From positions 145,053 through 209,052 of the forward strand of contig WRJX01000105.1 of assembly GCA_009778385.1 (NCBI GenBank): 64,000 nt of DNA. Reading direction: 5' to 3'. The DNA comes from Candidatus Bathycorpusculum sp. Its GTDB lineage: Archaea; Thermoproteota; Bathyarchaeia; Bathyarchaeales; Bathycorpusculaceae. Of this stretch, positions 38,336-48,669 are shown piece after piece; positions within the stretch are counted from its first letter, which is position 1, and the number at the start of each line of letters is the position of its first letter. The notes under the pieces are model-generated. The model saw nothing but the letters and a program-made list of their open reading frames with translations, did no database searches and was not told the DNA's origin. Position numbers and translations under genes: made by a program.

Positions 38336-39634
38336 TTATTTGCGAAATACATGAATTTCTCTACCAATCAAATGTCGAGAGTCAACTTCTACAAGCGATT
38401 CCAAGCATGTTAGGGATTCTATGTTGGTAACGTTTTTGGCAAAAATTTCTGGGTTAAACGGTTTAACACGCACAAAACTTGTGTTTTCTGCTTTTTCACC
38501 GATAGGCATCGTAACTACCTGCCCTGAACGAGTAACAATATATGGTGTAACCACAACAAGCATGCCGTCTGGTCTAAGTACTTTATAGGCTTCTTCAATA
38601 AACCCAAAAAACAACGGAGTAAGCTTGTCAATAACTTTTTTTGCATATGGTGTTGTGGGAATTTGACGCAAAGCAGGCCCTAAATCTGGTTCTGAAACAA
38701 TACAATCAACATTTTCTATGCCAATTTTTCTAGACAAAAAATCCACGTCACTTTGGACAACTCGATAATCAGCATTACGCAGTTCATATTCTTGTGATAG
38801 CCATTCCAAATTGTCTTCTGCTGCCTTGATGCACCACGGATTAATGTCTGTACCTACAACATGAGCTTTGATCAGTAGGGCTTCTTGCAGAACTGTACCC
38901 ACGCCACAGAAGGCATCGAGCAATGTTTTTTCTTCGGTGCAGCCTGAGAGGTTAACCATGATTTTTGCCAGACGCGGTGGCATGCCAAAGATTTTTCTTT
39001 GTCTTGGCTTGTAAATATCTCGCTTTTGGAATTCAAATGGGTTATGGACTGCAATAGTTGTAGCTATCCAGCTGGTTTCCTTGCCAATGCAGAGGAGTAT
39101 TTCTGATTTATTTTCAACGAGATTCTTTTTTAGAACTTCAACATGACTAAGTTGCCCTTGCGACTTGTTAGCAAACCCCATGAAACGGGCTTTTTTGCCA
39201 TATTCTGCCAGTTCATCTTTAATTGTGCTTCCAAGTAGGCGTTGGATTTCACCAGCACGAGCTTTAAGATGATCTTCTTCAAGGTAAACGCTAACTCCAA
39301 AAAACACTTTGCCTTTTGCCTGTTTGACCATTTGGTTAACTATGTCACTTTTCTTTAAAGCTTCTACAACTTGCTCTTCCGCTTGCTTGTTATGTTTTAC
39401 GTAAGCATCTTTTACTTGCTGGCTAGAAAGCGACAGCATGACTTGACCTATTTTAATTGTGCCACCTAAATCCCCAATGACCATTGGATCTAGGGTTTGT
39501 TGAGTTTGAATGGTGAAAAATTCTTTAGCGAAATGCTGTATTTCAAAACTTATCTGTCTTGCTTGCAGGTAAGCTGTAAGCTCCGCTAGGGAAAGCTGCC
39601 AATTCTTTCCTGAAATGAACAATAAATTAAACAT
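38336..39634 (-). CDS. tRNA (guanine10-N2)-dimethyltransferase-like (Trm11/Trm-G10)
   Basis: THUMP-like N-terminus; GMPPRLAKIMVNLSGCTEEKTLLDAFCGVGTVLQEALLIKAHVVGTDIN, CIVSEPDLGP. Confidence 0.85.
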   Translation of the reverse strand: MFNLLFISGKNWQLSLAELTAYLQARQISFEIQHFAKEFFTIQTQQTLDPMVIGDLGGTIKIGQVMLSLSSQQVKDAYVKHNKQAEEQVVEALKKSDIVNQMVKQAKGKVFFGVSVYLEEDHLKARAGEIQRLLGSTIKDELAEYGKKARFMGFANKSQGQLSHVEVLKKNLVENKSEILLCIGKETSWIATTIAVHNPFEFQKRDIYKPRQRKIFGMPPRLAKIMVNLSGCTEEKTLLDAFCGVGTVLQEALLIKAHVVGTDINPWCIKAAEDNLEWLSQEYELRNADYRVVQSDVDFLSRKIGIENVDCIVSEPDLGPALRQIPTTPYAKKVIDKLTPLFFGFIEEAYKVLRPDGMLVVVTPYIVTRSGQVVTMPIGEKAENTSFVRVKPFNPEIFAKNVTNIESLTCLESLVEVDSRHLIGREIHVFRK

Positions 39635-39993
39635 TAAAAATCAACAAGTCAACTAACTATTTAAACACATTAACATAAATGGTTAAAAATATCAAATTGA
39701 AAATGCCGAACTGACGAGGAGAGTTTTAATAGCCTTCTTTTGTTCTTATTTAATTAGTATCTTTGTATTGGTGACTATGACAGTTATGACCTACCCTGAT
39801 AAAAATCGCCCTATTGAAAGGGTGTGCTCATAGTATCGAGCGCAAGAGTCTTTACTTTAAGTAATTGCATTAAACGCCTTGCTTAACTAAAGACATGTTT
39901 TTATGGGATTATGGTTATAACACTTATTAGTAACCTTATCAAATACTGAACGCTTTAGAATAAGCTTCGTTAAAACTGAGAGGAAGACGTTAG

Positions 39994-40530
39994 ATGCACG
40001 CAAGAAATTTCAGACATGTAAAGAATCGTGCTTATACAAGGAAAGAATACGCTCGTGGTTTTCCACCACCAAAAATTGTCAAGTTTACTATGGGTGACAC
40101 AAAAGGTAGCTTTGATTTTGAAGTTCAGCTTCTGTCAACTAAGAGGGTTCAGGTGCGTCATAGTGCACTTGAGGCGGCACGTGTGGCTACAAATCGTGTG
40201 TTGATTGACAAACTAGTTAATGATTATCTCATGGTTGTTCATCCATATCCACACATTATATTGCGGGAAAACAAGATGATTTTTGGTGCTCATGCTGACC
40301 GTCTTCAACAAGGTATGAGGCGATCATTTGGAACTGCCGTTGGTACTGCTGCAAAGGTAGAGGTAGATCAACCAATAATTACTGTGAAAGTAAAAGCAGC
40401 ATCTGCTGAAATCGCAAAAATGTCCCTTAAACGTGGTAGTGCAAAGCTTCCAATTCATTGCAAAATCGTGGTGACCAAATCTCCAGCTACATCAGCTGAG
40501 AAGGCCACAACGGAGACTGAAACCGCTTGA
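39994..40530 (+). CDS. Ribosomal protein uL16 (L10e)
   Basis: MHARNFRHVKNRAYTRKEYARGFPPPKIVKFTMGD...HPHIILRENKMIFGAHADRLQQGMRRSFGT pattern. Confidence 0.95.
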   Translation: MHARNFRHVKNRAYTRKEYARGFPPPKIVKFTMGDTKGSFDFEVQLLSTKRVQVRHSALEAARVATNRVLIDKLVNDYLMVVHPYPHIILRENKMIFGAHADRLQQGMRRSFGTAVGTAAKVEVDQPIITVKVKAASAEIAKMSLKRGSAKLPIHCKIVVTKSPATSAEKATTETETA

Positions 40531-42941
40531 GCGACGCGAGCAAGCCGTTGATCTCTTGGTTTAAGGACGTACGAAATACTGATGTGCCTGTTGTTGGCGG
40601 AAAAAATGCCAGCCTTGGTGAAATGATTCATGCTGGACTGATGGTTCCCAACGGTTTTGCTATTACAGCTTTTGCTTATGAAAAATTTATTGAAGAGACT
40701 CAAATTTCTAAAAAAATATATGCTATAATTAAGGAGACTATTGTAGACCCTAATGATCCTAAGCAGTATGAGGGGGCTTCAAAACGTATTCGTGTGTTGA
40801 TTGAAAAAACTCCTATGCCTAAAGATATTGAGTTGTCAATTAGGAAAGCTTATGAGGAGTTAAACAAGAGTTTTAATCTTAGGGATACTTTTGTTGCTGT
40901 TCGTTCTAGTGCTACTGCGGAGGATTTGCCTGATGCTTCTTTTGCGGGTCAGCAGGAAACTTTTCTTAATGTTAGGGGTTCTGATGATCTTGTTGAGGGG
41001 GTTGTGAAGTGTTGGTCGAGTTTGTTTACTCCTAGGGCTATTTTTTATCGTGCTGAGAAGAATTTTGCGCATGATAAGGTTTTTATTAGTGTTGGTGTTC
41101 AAAAAATGGTTAACTCCCGTGTTGCGGGTGTTATGTTTACAATTAACCCTGTAACTGGAGACCGAAATGAAATTGTTATTGAATGCACCTTTGGTCTTGG
41201 TGAGGCGGTTGTTTCTGGTGCTGTTAATCCTGATGGTTTTGTTGTTGACAAGTTGACGGGTCAAATTAAGGAACGTAGGATTGCAAAGAAGACTGTTGAG
41301 TATATTCGGGATCCAAATACAGGAAAAACTATTCATTCAAACATTTTGGGTACTAGAGCTACAGCGTCTTGTGTAAGTGACCAAGAGATAATGGCGCTTG
41401 TAGATCTTGCTCGTAGAATCGAGAAGCATTATGGTAAACCAATGGATATTGAATGGGCAATTGACCAAGACTCGTCTTGTTCTAACAATATTTTCTTGGT
41501 TCAAGCACGTCCAGAAACAGTGTGGTCGAAAACTATGGAAACCCCAGTTGATTCTAAAGAAAAGATTGAAGAATCCTTGAAAGTTATAGTTAGAGGCATT
41601 AGTGCTGGTAAGCGTGGTTATGGTTTTGGTGTGGCTAAGGTCGCCAAGACAACTGATGAAGCGGCATCAATTATGCAAAAGGGTGATATTCTAGTTACGG
41701 ATATGACAAATCCTGACTTTGTTCCGTATATGAAGATGGCTTCTGCTATTGTGACTGACAAAGGGGGTATTACTTCTCATGCGGCTATTGTGAGTCGAGA
41801 ACTAAATATTCCTTGTGTTGTTGGAACAGAGACTGGAACTCAAGTTATGAAGTCTGGCGAAGAATATACCGTTGATTCAAGAAATGGTATAATCTATGAA
41901 GGTATAATACCGCAGGCACAAGCGCCAGTAGAGAATCGCATGATGCCTTGTACAAATGAGGCTCCTGTTCAGGTGACAGCTACAAAAATTTACATGAACT
42001 TGGCTATTCCTGATAAGATTGAGGAATACAAGAACTTACCCTTCCAGGGCATCGGTTTAATGCGTGCAGAATTTATCTTCGCAGCATACGTTAATGAGCA
42101 TCCTATGTCTTTGGTTGAGAAGGGTGAGGATCAGAAGCTTGTTGATAAGTTTGCTGAGGGTATTGCTACTGTTGCGCGTGTGATTCAGCCGCGTATTGTG
42201 GTTGTGCGGTTTAGTGATTTTAAGACTAATGAGTATCGTGATCTTGAGGGCGGCGAGAAATATGAGATTGTTGAAGAGAATCCAATGTTGGGTTGGAGGG
42301 GCTGTAGTCGCTATATTAGTAAGTGGTATGAGAAGGCTTTTCGTCTTGAGTGTCAGGCTATAAAGAAGTGTCGTGATGAATGGGGTCTTAAGAATGTTTA
42401 CGTTATGCTCCCAATGGTTAGGACTCTTCAAGAAGCAAAGAAGGTTCTTGAGATTATGCGACAAGAAGGTCTTGAACGTTCACGTGACTTCAAGATTTGG
42501 TTTATGGCAGAAACTCCAAGTATTATAGTTATGGCCGATGAATTTAGTAAGTTGGTTGATGGTTTTAGTGTTGGTAGTAATGATTTGACGCAGGGTGTGT
42601 TGATGATTGATCGTGATTCTGAGCGTCTTGGTCAGATGGGTTATTTTGATGAGCGTGATCCTGCTGTAAAGCGTATGATTGCACATTTGATTAAAGTTGC
42701 TCATGAAAATGGGTGTACCGTAAGTATATGTGGTGAGGGGCCGTCAAACTTGCCTGACTTTTGTGAGTTTCTCGTTCGTGCAGGTATAGACAGTATATCA
42801 GTGAACAATGATGCAGTTGTAGCAACATTAAGAAATGTTGCAAGCATAGAGCAAAAAATCATTCTTGAGCGCTTAGCTGAAGTCGCCGCAGTCACAGCAG
42901 GTAAACCATTAAAGAAACCCATTCCAGACTGGGAATGGTAA
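40527..42941 (+). CDS. ppsA: Phosphoenolpyruvate synthase
   Basis: PVVGGKNASLGEMIHAG, TFVAVRSSATAEDLPDASFAGQQETFLNV, AIVTDKGGITSHAAIVSRELNIPCVVGT, FSVGSNDLTQGVLMIDRD. Confidence 0.97.
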   Translation: MSDASKPLISWFKDVRNTDVPVVGGKNASLGEMIHAGLMVPNGFAITAFAYEKFIEETQISKKIYAIIKETIVDPNDPKQYEGASKRIRVLIEKTPMPKDIELSIRKAYEELNKSFNLRDTFVAVRSSATAEDLPDASFAGQQETFLNVRGSDDLVEGVVKCWSSLFTPRAIFYRAEKNFAHDKVFISVGVQKMVNSRVAGVMFTINPVTGDRNEIVIECTFGLGEAVVSGAVNPDGFVVDKLTGQIKERRIAKKTVEYIRDPNTGKTIHSNILGTRATASCVSDQEIMALVDLARRIEKHYGKPMDIEWAIDQDSSCSNNIFLVQARPETVWSKTMETPVDSKEKIEESLKVIVRGISAGKRGYGFGVAKVAKTTDEAASIMQKGDILVTDMTNPDFVPYMKMASAIVTDKGGITSHAAIVSRELNIPCVVGTETGTQVMKSGEEYTVDSRNGIIYEGIIPQAQAPVENRMMPCTNEAPVQVTATKIYMNLAIPDKIEEYKNLPFQGIGLMRAEFIFAAYVNEHPMSLVEKGEDQKLVDKFAEGIATVARVIQPRIVVVRFSDFKTNEYRDLEGGEKYEIVEENPMLGWRGCSRYISKWYEKAFRLECQAIKKCRDEWGLKNVYVMLPMVRTLQEAKKVLEIMRQEGLERSRDFKIWFMAETPSIIVMADEFSKLVDGFSVGSNDLTQGVLMIDRDSERLGQMGYFDERDPAVKRMIAHLIKVAHENGCTVSICGEGPSNLPDFCEFLVRAGIDSISVNNDAVVATLRNVASIEQKIILERLAEVAAVTAGKPLKKPIPDWEW

Positions 42942-43008
42942 ACCTACACCATTTAAACCTACCTTTTCGTAGTTTTTACTATCTAATTTAACTTAATGGT
43001 TTGAGAAC

Positions 43009-44010
43009 ATGGACAATTTTGATTTTGAAGAGGAAAGAATCAAACAGGAAATCCAAAAGCTTGGCGCTAAACGTGTTTTAATTCAAATGCCACAAGGCTT
43101 AAAACCTAAAGCAACCAAAATTGCTAAAATAGTGGAGAAAGTCGGTGCGCTTGCTTTGATTTCAGCTGATCCCTGTTATGGTGCCTGTGACATCACCACT
43201 AATGAAGCGGCAGACCTTGGCGCAGACTTGGTTATTCATTTTGGGCATTCAAAACTTGTTAAGCATGAGTCTGTTCCAACTATTTATGTTGAAACAAGAG
43301 CCTTAGCAAATGTTAATGAGGCTTTAGAGAAAGCCCTGCCGTTGCTGGGTAGTTATTCAAAAATTGGTTTAGTAACTTCTGTTCAGCACCTGCAAACTCT
43401 TGATGAAACACGCAAGTTTTTGGTGCATTCTGGAAAAACTGTGATAATCGGAGAAGCTGGACACGTTGGGTATGCTGGGCAAGTTATCGGTTGTGATTAC
43501 AGTAACGTAAGATCTATTGTTGGTGAGGTGGAAGCATACTTATTTGTCGGCGGTGGAATCTTTCATGCATTGGGCATAGCTTTGAGCACCTCCAAACCAA
43601 CTATTGTTGTTGATCCCTATGATAATCGGGCATTCTCGGTTAGTGAGGCTGCTCAGAAACTTTTAAAGCAGCATTGGGCGTGCATTGAGCAGGCAAAAAA
43701 TGCTAAGAACATCGGTGTAATCATCGGTTTAAAGCCTGGGCAGAAACGGGTTGAAGAGGCCCTAAAAGTTAAAGAGTTAATTGAAAAGCATGGTAAAACT
43801 GCTTATCTTATTGCCATTCGGGAAGTAACACCTGAGTCACTTCTTGATTTTCCCACAATTGAGTCCTATGTAAACACGGCTTGCCCAAGAATTTCTCTTG
43901 ATGCCCCAGAAAAATTCGCGAAGCCCATATTAACAGTTAACGAGTTTATGGTTGCATCTGGCGAAGCTTCATGGGAGAGCATGCTCAAAAAAGGCTTATT
44001 CGAAAACTAG
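43009..44010 (+). CDS. dph2: Diphthamide biosynthesis Dph2 (2-(3-amino-3-carboxypropyl)histidine synthase)
   Basis: KRVLIQMPQGLKPKA, ISADPCYGACDITTNEA, LVTSVQHLQTLDE, FVGGGIFHALGIAL, NTACPRISLD. Confidence 0.93.
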   Translation: MDNFDFEEERIKQEIQKLGAKRVLIQMPQGLKPKATKIAKIVEKVGALALISADPCYGACDITTNEAADLGADLVIHFGHSKLVKHESVPTIYVETRALANVNEALEKALPLLGSYSKIGLVTSVQHLQTLDETRKFLVHSGKTVIIGEAGHVGYAGQVIGCDYSNVRSIVGEVEAYLFVGGGIFHALGIALSTSKPTIVVDPYDNRAFSVSEAAQKLLKQHWACIEQAKNAKNIGVIIGLKPGQKRVEEALKVKELIEKHGKTAYLIAIREVTPESLLDFPTIESYVNTACPRISLDAPEKFAKPILTVNEFMVASGEASWESMLKKGLFEN

Positions 44011-44672
44011 ATCTTGAGCGTTTTCTCTCAACTGTGCAAATTAACCCTACGCCCAAAGCTAACCTTGAACAATATACCCTTTCAGAACATATTGCTGCAA
44101 CTATGCTCTACACTGCAGCCTACATAAACAACGATATAGCAGACAAAAGTGTCTTGGATTTAGGCTGTGGCACCGGTAGGCTTAGTTTGGGTGCAGCTTT
44201 TCTTGGAGCCAAAACCGTTTTAGGTGTTGACATCGACAAAACCGCCTTAAAAGTTGCCATTACAAACTCGCAAAATACTGGTTTAACCGCTAACACAGAT
44301 TGGATCAACGGTGACATCTCCACAGTTAATGGTTGTTTTGATACAGTTTTGCAGAACCCACCTTTTGGTGTTCAAACTCGTAATGCCGACCGTGCTTTTC
44401 TAGTTAAGGCTTTAACGTCTGGTAAAATGATCTATTCTTTACATAATCATCCTGAAGTTGATAAACGTCTAATTAATATTCTCAAATCGTCTGGAATGGG
44501 TTTGATTGAGGTTCAGCCGTCAGCTTTTTTAAAACGTTTCATTGAACAGCATGGAGGTGTAGTCAGAGCAGTTTACGCGATGCTTATGACTATTCCTAAA
44601 ATGTTTACTTTCCACACTAAGGAGCGTCATGATTTTGTGATTGATCTCTACGTTATCGAGAATAGCTATTGA
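43971..44672 (+). CDS. METTL5-like RNA N6-adenine methyltransferase
   Basis: LEQYTLSEHIAATMLYTAAY, SVLDLGCGTGRLSLGAAFLGAKTVLGVDID, VLQNPPFGVQTRNADRAFL; overlaps the dph2 end, true start may be internal. Confidence 0.88.
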   Translation: MGEHAQKRLIRKLDLERFLSTVQINPTPKANLEQYTLSEHIAATMLYTAAYINNDIADKSVLDLGCGTGRLSLGAAFLGAKTVLGVDIDKTALKVAITNSQNTGLTANTDWINGDISTVNGCFDTVLQNPPFGVQTRNADRAFLVKALTSGKMIYSLHNHPEVDKRLINILKSSGMGLIEVQPSAFLKRFIEQHGGVVRAVYAMLMTIPKMFTFHTKERHDFVIDLYVIENSY

Positions 44673-44812
44673 GTAGACTCTTTTTATGGCGGGTTTGTTT
44701 TTCTTTACTAAATCAAAAGGTTTATTGCGTGCGCAGAATTTTAGCATATGCTACTTAACAAGATGTGATTATAACTTCGGTTATTAAAATAAGTTAAAGA
44801 GAGAAAATTACC

Positions 44813-45394
44813 ATGAGTTTAAAACAACCGGAACAAAAAAGTGGTCATATAGTTTTACCGGGCGAACGCTTAGGTGTTATTGAAGAATTTATTCCTGATT
44901 CAGGAACTTATGTTAAAGACAGCGTTATCTACTCAAAAATTGTTGGGCACGCATTAATGGATCTTCTCAACAAACGTGTTTCAGTTTATCCCTTAGTTAA
45001 CAGTGCTGTAACTCCAAAGGCTGGTATGACCGTTATTGGTCAAGTTGGAAATGCACAATCCGATAATGTGTTGGTCAGAATCTTTAGAGTTGGCAACAAA
45101 AAAATTAGCGGTGTTTTTGGCGGCATACTTCACATCTCCGATGTTTCTGATCGTTATATCAATTCCATGAATGAAGTCTGCAAGCCAGGAGATATTATTC
45201 GCGCCAAAGTTATCAGCGAGAAGAACCAAGTTTACCATTTAGCAACTCAAGATAAAAACTTGGGTGTTCTGTACGGGTTCTGTTCACGGTGCAGCAATCT
45301 TATGAACCTTGACCGTTATGAAATGCGTTGCCCTAAATGTGGTAACATTGAAAAACGTAAAACAACTATTGATTATGGAACTGAACCACTCTAA
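44813..45394 (+). CDS. Exosome RNA-binding subunit Csl4
   Basis: IVLPGERLGVIEEFIPDSGTYV, S1-like domain, C-terminal zinc ribbon FCSRCSNLMNLDRYEMRCPKCGNIEKRKT. Confidence 0.93.
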   Translation: MSLKQPEQKSGHIVLPGERLGVIEEFIPDSGTYVKDSVIYSKIVGHALMDLLNKRVSVYPLVNSAVTPKAGMTVIGQVGNAQSDNVLVRIFRVGNKKISGVFGGILHISDVSDRYINSMNEVCKPGDIIRAKVISEKNQVYHLATQDKNLGVLYGFCSRCSNLMNLDRYEMRCPKCGNIEKRKTTIDYGTEPL

Positions 45395-45409
45395 GAGGTA
45401 AAATAGCAA

Positions 45410-45691
45410 ATGAAAATTAATGTATTAAAGAAAAACGAACATGAACTAAAAATTGAGATTATAGGCGCAGACCATGGCCTTTGTAACTTGCTCCAGAAAA
45501 AAATCTTACTGGACGAAAACGTTGATTTAGCTGGCTATGATGTTCCCCATCCTTTAGCTTCAAACCCAATTATTTACGTTAGAATGAAAGGCGACTTAAA
45601 TCCTCAAGATACATTGCTTGCTGCTGCTAAAAAAGCAATTGCAGACAACGAAGAATTCAGCAAAACACTTAAAAAAGCCCTAAAAGCGTAA
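45410..45691 (+). CDS. RNA polymerase subunit RpoL/Rpb11
   Basis: ADHGLCNLLQKKILLDENVDLAGYDVPHPLASNPIIYVRMKG. Confidence 0.92.
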   Translation: MKINVLKKNEHELKIEIIGADHGLCNLLQKKILLDENVDLAGYDVPHPLASNPIIYVRMKGDLNPQDTLLAAAKKAIADNEEFSKTLKKALKA

Positions 45692-46194
45692 TCTCCTTTT
45701 TAACTTCAATTTTTCCATATGTTACATTGATTCTGTTTCACTACCGTTTTGTAGAGCCCCCTTTTGGATGTTAACCATTTTTGGCCTAAAACCTAAAGGA
45801 CTGCCCTGAAATAAACTTAAATTCATACAATGAAAGTTAAACAAGAGTTGTCCATATTCTAATCATCACAGTTGCCCATAAATGGAAAATTTATTTTCGA
45901 TTATATCTCTAAAATTCAACTTATTGGTGTTTAGTGCGGTTAACCTGTTTTATTTTAAACCTTAGATGCCCTTATTGGAGTAATCTACAATAACTGACTG
46001 GTTTGAGGTGTTGTTGTCAGCCCGAATTGGGGTTGATTTACCGATGCTCAGAAGTTTATGCTTTAGCCTTCTGTAAGAGCGGGTATTTCTGTTCCTTTAT
46101 GGGTGGCGTATTTAATTGCATTTGAAATCAGCTTTTTGTAACCTGATATTTAGAAAAAGTTTAAAAGCAACAAAGATAAGGAAATCAAAAACGG

Positions 46195-46563
46195 ATGAGG
46201 GAACCCTATATGGAATTCTGTCCTAACTGTGGTAGTCGTCTTGAACCAAAGAAATCAAAGATCGGTAAAGAAGCTTCTTTGATTCTTGCTTGTCCTAAAT
46301 GTGGATACAAAAAACCTGAAACTGGTGCAGCAATTGAGCCTAAAACTGCAAAAGTTATTCAGCATAACCCCCAACAGTTTGTTGCTGTAATAGGAAAGGA
46401 AGAACAGAAATTAAGCACGTTGCCAACAGTCAGAGTGGAATGTCCAAAGTGTGGAAATAACACAGCTTACGTATGGCAAGTGCAAACACGTGGCGCAGAT
46501 GAGTCTTCAACCCAGTTTCTACGTTGCACAAAATGCAACTATACCTATAGAGAATACAGTTAA
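46195..46563 (+). CDS. Transcription factor S / RpoM (TFIIS-like)
   Basis: MEFCPNCGSRLEPKK...CPKCGYKK and C-terminal VECPKCGNNTAYVWQVQTRGADESSTQFLRCTKCNYTYREYS. Confidence 0.94.
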   Translation: MREPYMEFCPNCGSRLEPKKSKIGKEASLILACPKCGYKKPETGAAIEPKTAKVIQHNPQQFVAVIGKEEQKLSTLPTVRVECPKCGNNTAYVWQVQTRGADESSTQFLRCTKCNYTYREYS

Positions 46564-46729
46564 TCTGAAAATTCTCCTTTCTTCCAATTTTACTACGTTA
46601 TTATATGTTTACAGGGTAAGTTTTTGGGTTTTACTTCTTAAGAGGGTTTATTAAAAGGGTTTTAGAACAAGTTTATCTATAAGGACAGCGATAAAACATA
46701 CACATGTGTATTAGGCGAGGAAGAGAACT

Positions 46730-47485
46730 GTGTTTAAGCTCAAAGTATCTGATGCTAAGCTCTTAAGAGATATGGCTACTGCGATTTCAATATTGGTGGA
46801 TGAAGCAACCTTCAAGATTGACACTGAAGGCTTAAAATTGCGTGCAATGGATCCATCACGCGTAGCAATGATAGATTTTGAATGGCCAAAAACCATATTT
46901 GAAGAATATGTATGTACTGAACCAACAAAAATGTGCATAAACATAAGCGAGCTTCTTAAACTTCTCAAACGTGCGGGGCGAGATGAATCCGTTGAGCTCT
47001 CGCTTGACGATAAAACTGGGCGTCTGCAAGTCAAAATCATGGGTAAATATGCCCGAAACTTTACGATGCCAACTCTTGAAGCATCAGAAGAAGAGGTTCC
47101 TACTCCAAAAATCAACTTTAATGTTAAGGCAAAAAGCACCACTGCAGGTTTAAGCCAAGCAATTGAAGACGCACAACTAGTTAGTGACCACGTGCGAATT
47201 GAGGCAGACTCTGAAAAACTGGTTTTAAGTGCAACTGGTGATTTGATGGGTGCTACAATTACTTTACAAAAAGGAAGTGATGCCCTTCTTGATTTGGAAG
47301 TTAAAGAAAACTCTAAAGCAACTTTCAGCCTGAGCTATCTTTCTGAGATTATCAAAGCAGCTTCAGCTACGTCAGACATTGCAACACTTGAGTTTTCAAG
47401 TGACATGCCTGTGTACATTGATTTCCAGCAGACTAAGGAAGGCAAATTAACGTTCTTCTTGGCACCAAGAATAGAAACAGACTAA
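46730..47485 (+). CDS. pcn: Sliding clamp PCNA
   Basis: GLKLRAMDPSRVAMIDFEWP, LLKLLKRAGRDESVELSL, SEIIKAASATSDIATLEFSSDMPVYIDF, C-terminal FFLAPRIE. Confidence 0.95.
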   Translation: MFKLKVSDAKLLRDMATAISILVDEATFKIDTEGLKLRAMDPSRVAMIDFEWPKTIFEEYVCTEPTKMCINISELLKLLKRAGRDESVELSLDDKTGRLQVKIMGKYARNFTMPTLEASEEEVPTPKINFNVKAKSTTAGLSQAIEDAQLVSDHVRIEADSEKLVLSATGDLMGATITLQKGSDALLDLEVKENSKATFSLSYLSEIIKAASATSDIATLEFSSDMPVYIDFQQTKEGKLTFFLAPRIETD

Positions 47486-48606
47486 TGATGGATAGAACTT
47501 TGTCGATTGAACCAGTGAGTTTCACAAAAAGCGATATAGCCAAATATCCCTTTTTGAAAGAAACTGCACGGTATCTTTCTCCTTTAGATTTACAGATTGA
47601 AGACTTAACTAGTCCTAGTATGCATCAAATTCTAGACCGTGCAATGGAACGTGTAACCTCAGCAATAATTGATTTTACAGTTAGACCGCTAATTGGCGCG
47701 CAGGGCAACAGATACATAATAAAAAACCCTGAAAAGGAGATAATTTCTTTTCCTGTTGCAATAATGCTTGTTTCTGCTACTGATAACTCTCTTATAAAAA
47801 AACGGTACGCGTTAGCCGAGGCTAAACAGGCAACAAGCGAGTTGAATTCAGAGTCAAAAGAATTAATTCTCAAAATTGCTCTTGATTTCGGTTGGAAAAT
47901 TACTTTGGCTCCATTTGATAGCGCGTTTGAGTTTGTTTTGTATTTTAGTGATTTTTTGCAAAACGCTAGTCATCTTCATGATGCTAAATGGAAACTAATA
48001 AACAGCAAACTTTCCAAGGGTGATGTGTACCTCAACAAGCATGATGTTGTACGTTTGCTTCAGGAAGAGGTAAAGCGGAGAATAGAAAAACGGCTCAACA
48101 ATACCCCTATAGATAGATATCCGCCTGAAATCTCTGAGTTAGCCGAAAAGCTCAAAATTCTTGCAGCAGAACATATCGGGCAAGCTGAAACAGAATTTCC
48201 AAAAGTGGTTGTTCAAGAGGCTTTTCCGCCCTGTATTAATGCCCTCTATGATGCTGCCTCAAAGAATCATCATCTGCCGCATATGGGTCGGTTCGCGTTA
48301 ACAGCTTTTCTAGTTAATATTGGTATGAGTCCTGAATCTGTAACTGAACTTTTCAGGTCTTTTTCTGACTATAATGAACGACTTACTCGCTATCAGGTTG
48401 AGCACATTGCTGGTGAACGTGGTTCAGGCACAAAATATACCTGTCCACAATGTTCAATTCTTCAAACCCATAATGTTTGTAAAAACCGTGATGATCTTTG
48501 CAAACGTATCTATCATCCATTAAAATATTACAAAATTAAATCTGAAATTACGACTCCGAGTCAATCTGGAAAACTCGGAGAAAGCAGCCAGCTAAAAAGT
48601 AACTGA
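47485..48606 (+). CDS. priL: DNA primase large subunit PriL
   Basis: FPPCINALYDAASKNHHLPHMGRFALTAFLVNIGMSPE, CSILQTHNVCKNRDDLCKRIYHPLKYYK (Fe-S cluster Cys motif). Confidence 0.94.
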   Translation: MMDRTLSIEPVSFTKSDIAKYPFLKETARYLSPLDLQIEDLTSPSMHQILDRAMERVTSAIIDFTVRPLIGAQGNRYIIKNPEKEIISFPVAIMLVSATDNSLIKKRYALAEAKQATSELNSESKELILKIALDFGWKITLAPFDSAFEFVLYFSDFLQNASHLHDAKWKLINSKLSKGDVYLNKHDVVRLLQEEVKRRIEKRLNNTPIDRYPPEISELAEKLKILAAEHIGQAETEFPKVVVQEAFPPCINALYDAASKNHHLPHMGRFALTAFLVNIGMSPESVTELFRSFSDYNERLTRYQVEHIAGERGSGTKYTCPQCSILQTHNVCKNRDDLCKRIYHPLKYYKIKSEITTPSQSGKLGESSQLKSN

Positions 48607-48669
48607 GCAGTCAGCTTAATGTCAAAGTTTATTAGGTCACACTCCACTAGTTTAAAGTAGATTTTTGAA

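Noticed and set aside
40860-41336. 158 aa minus-strand ORF (Asn/Thr-rich) antisense to ppsA, plus similar ORFs at 42057-42464 and 42480-42704
   Set aside because: Low-complexity translations produced by G/T-rich wobble positions of ppsA on the other strand; no domain, and ppsA is certain.
45692-46194. 500 bp gap between rpoL and rpoM as possible ncRNA or pseudogene
   Set aside because: No convincing ORF remnant, tRNA, SRP or RNase P RNA structure could be found by eye.
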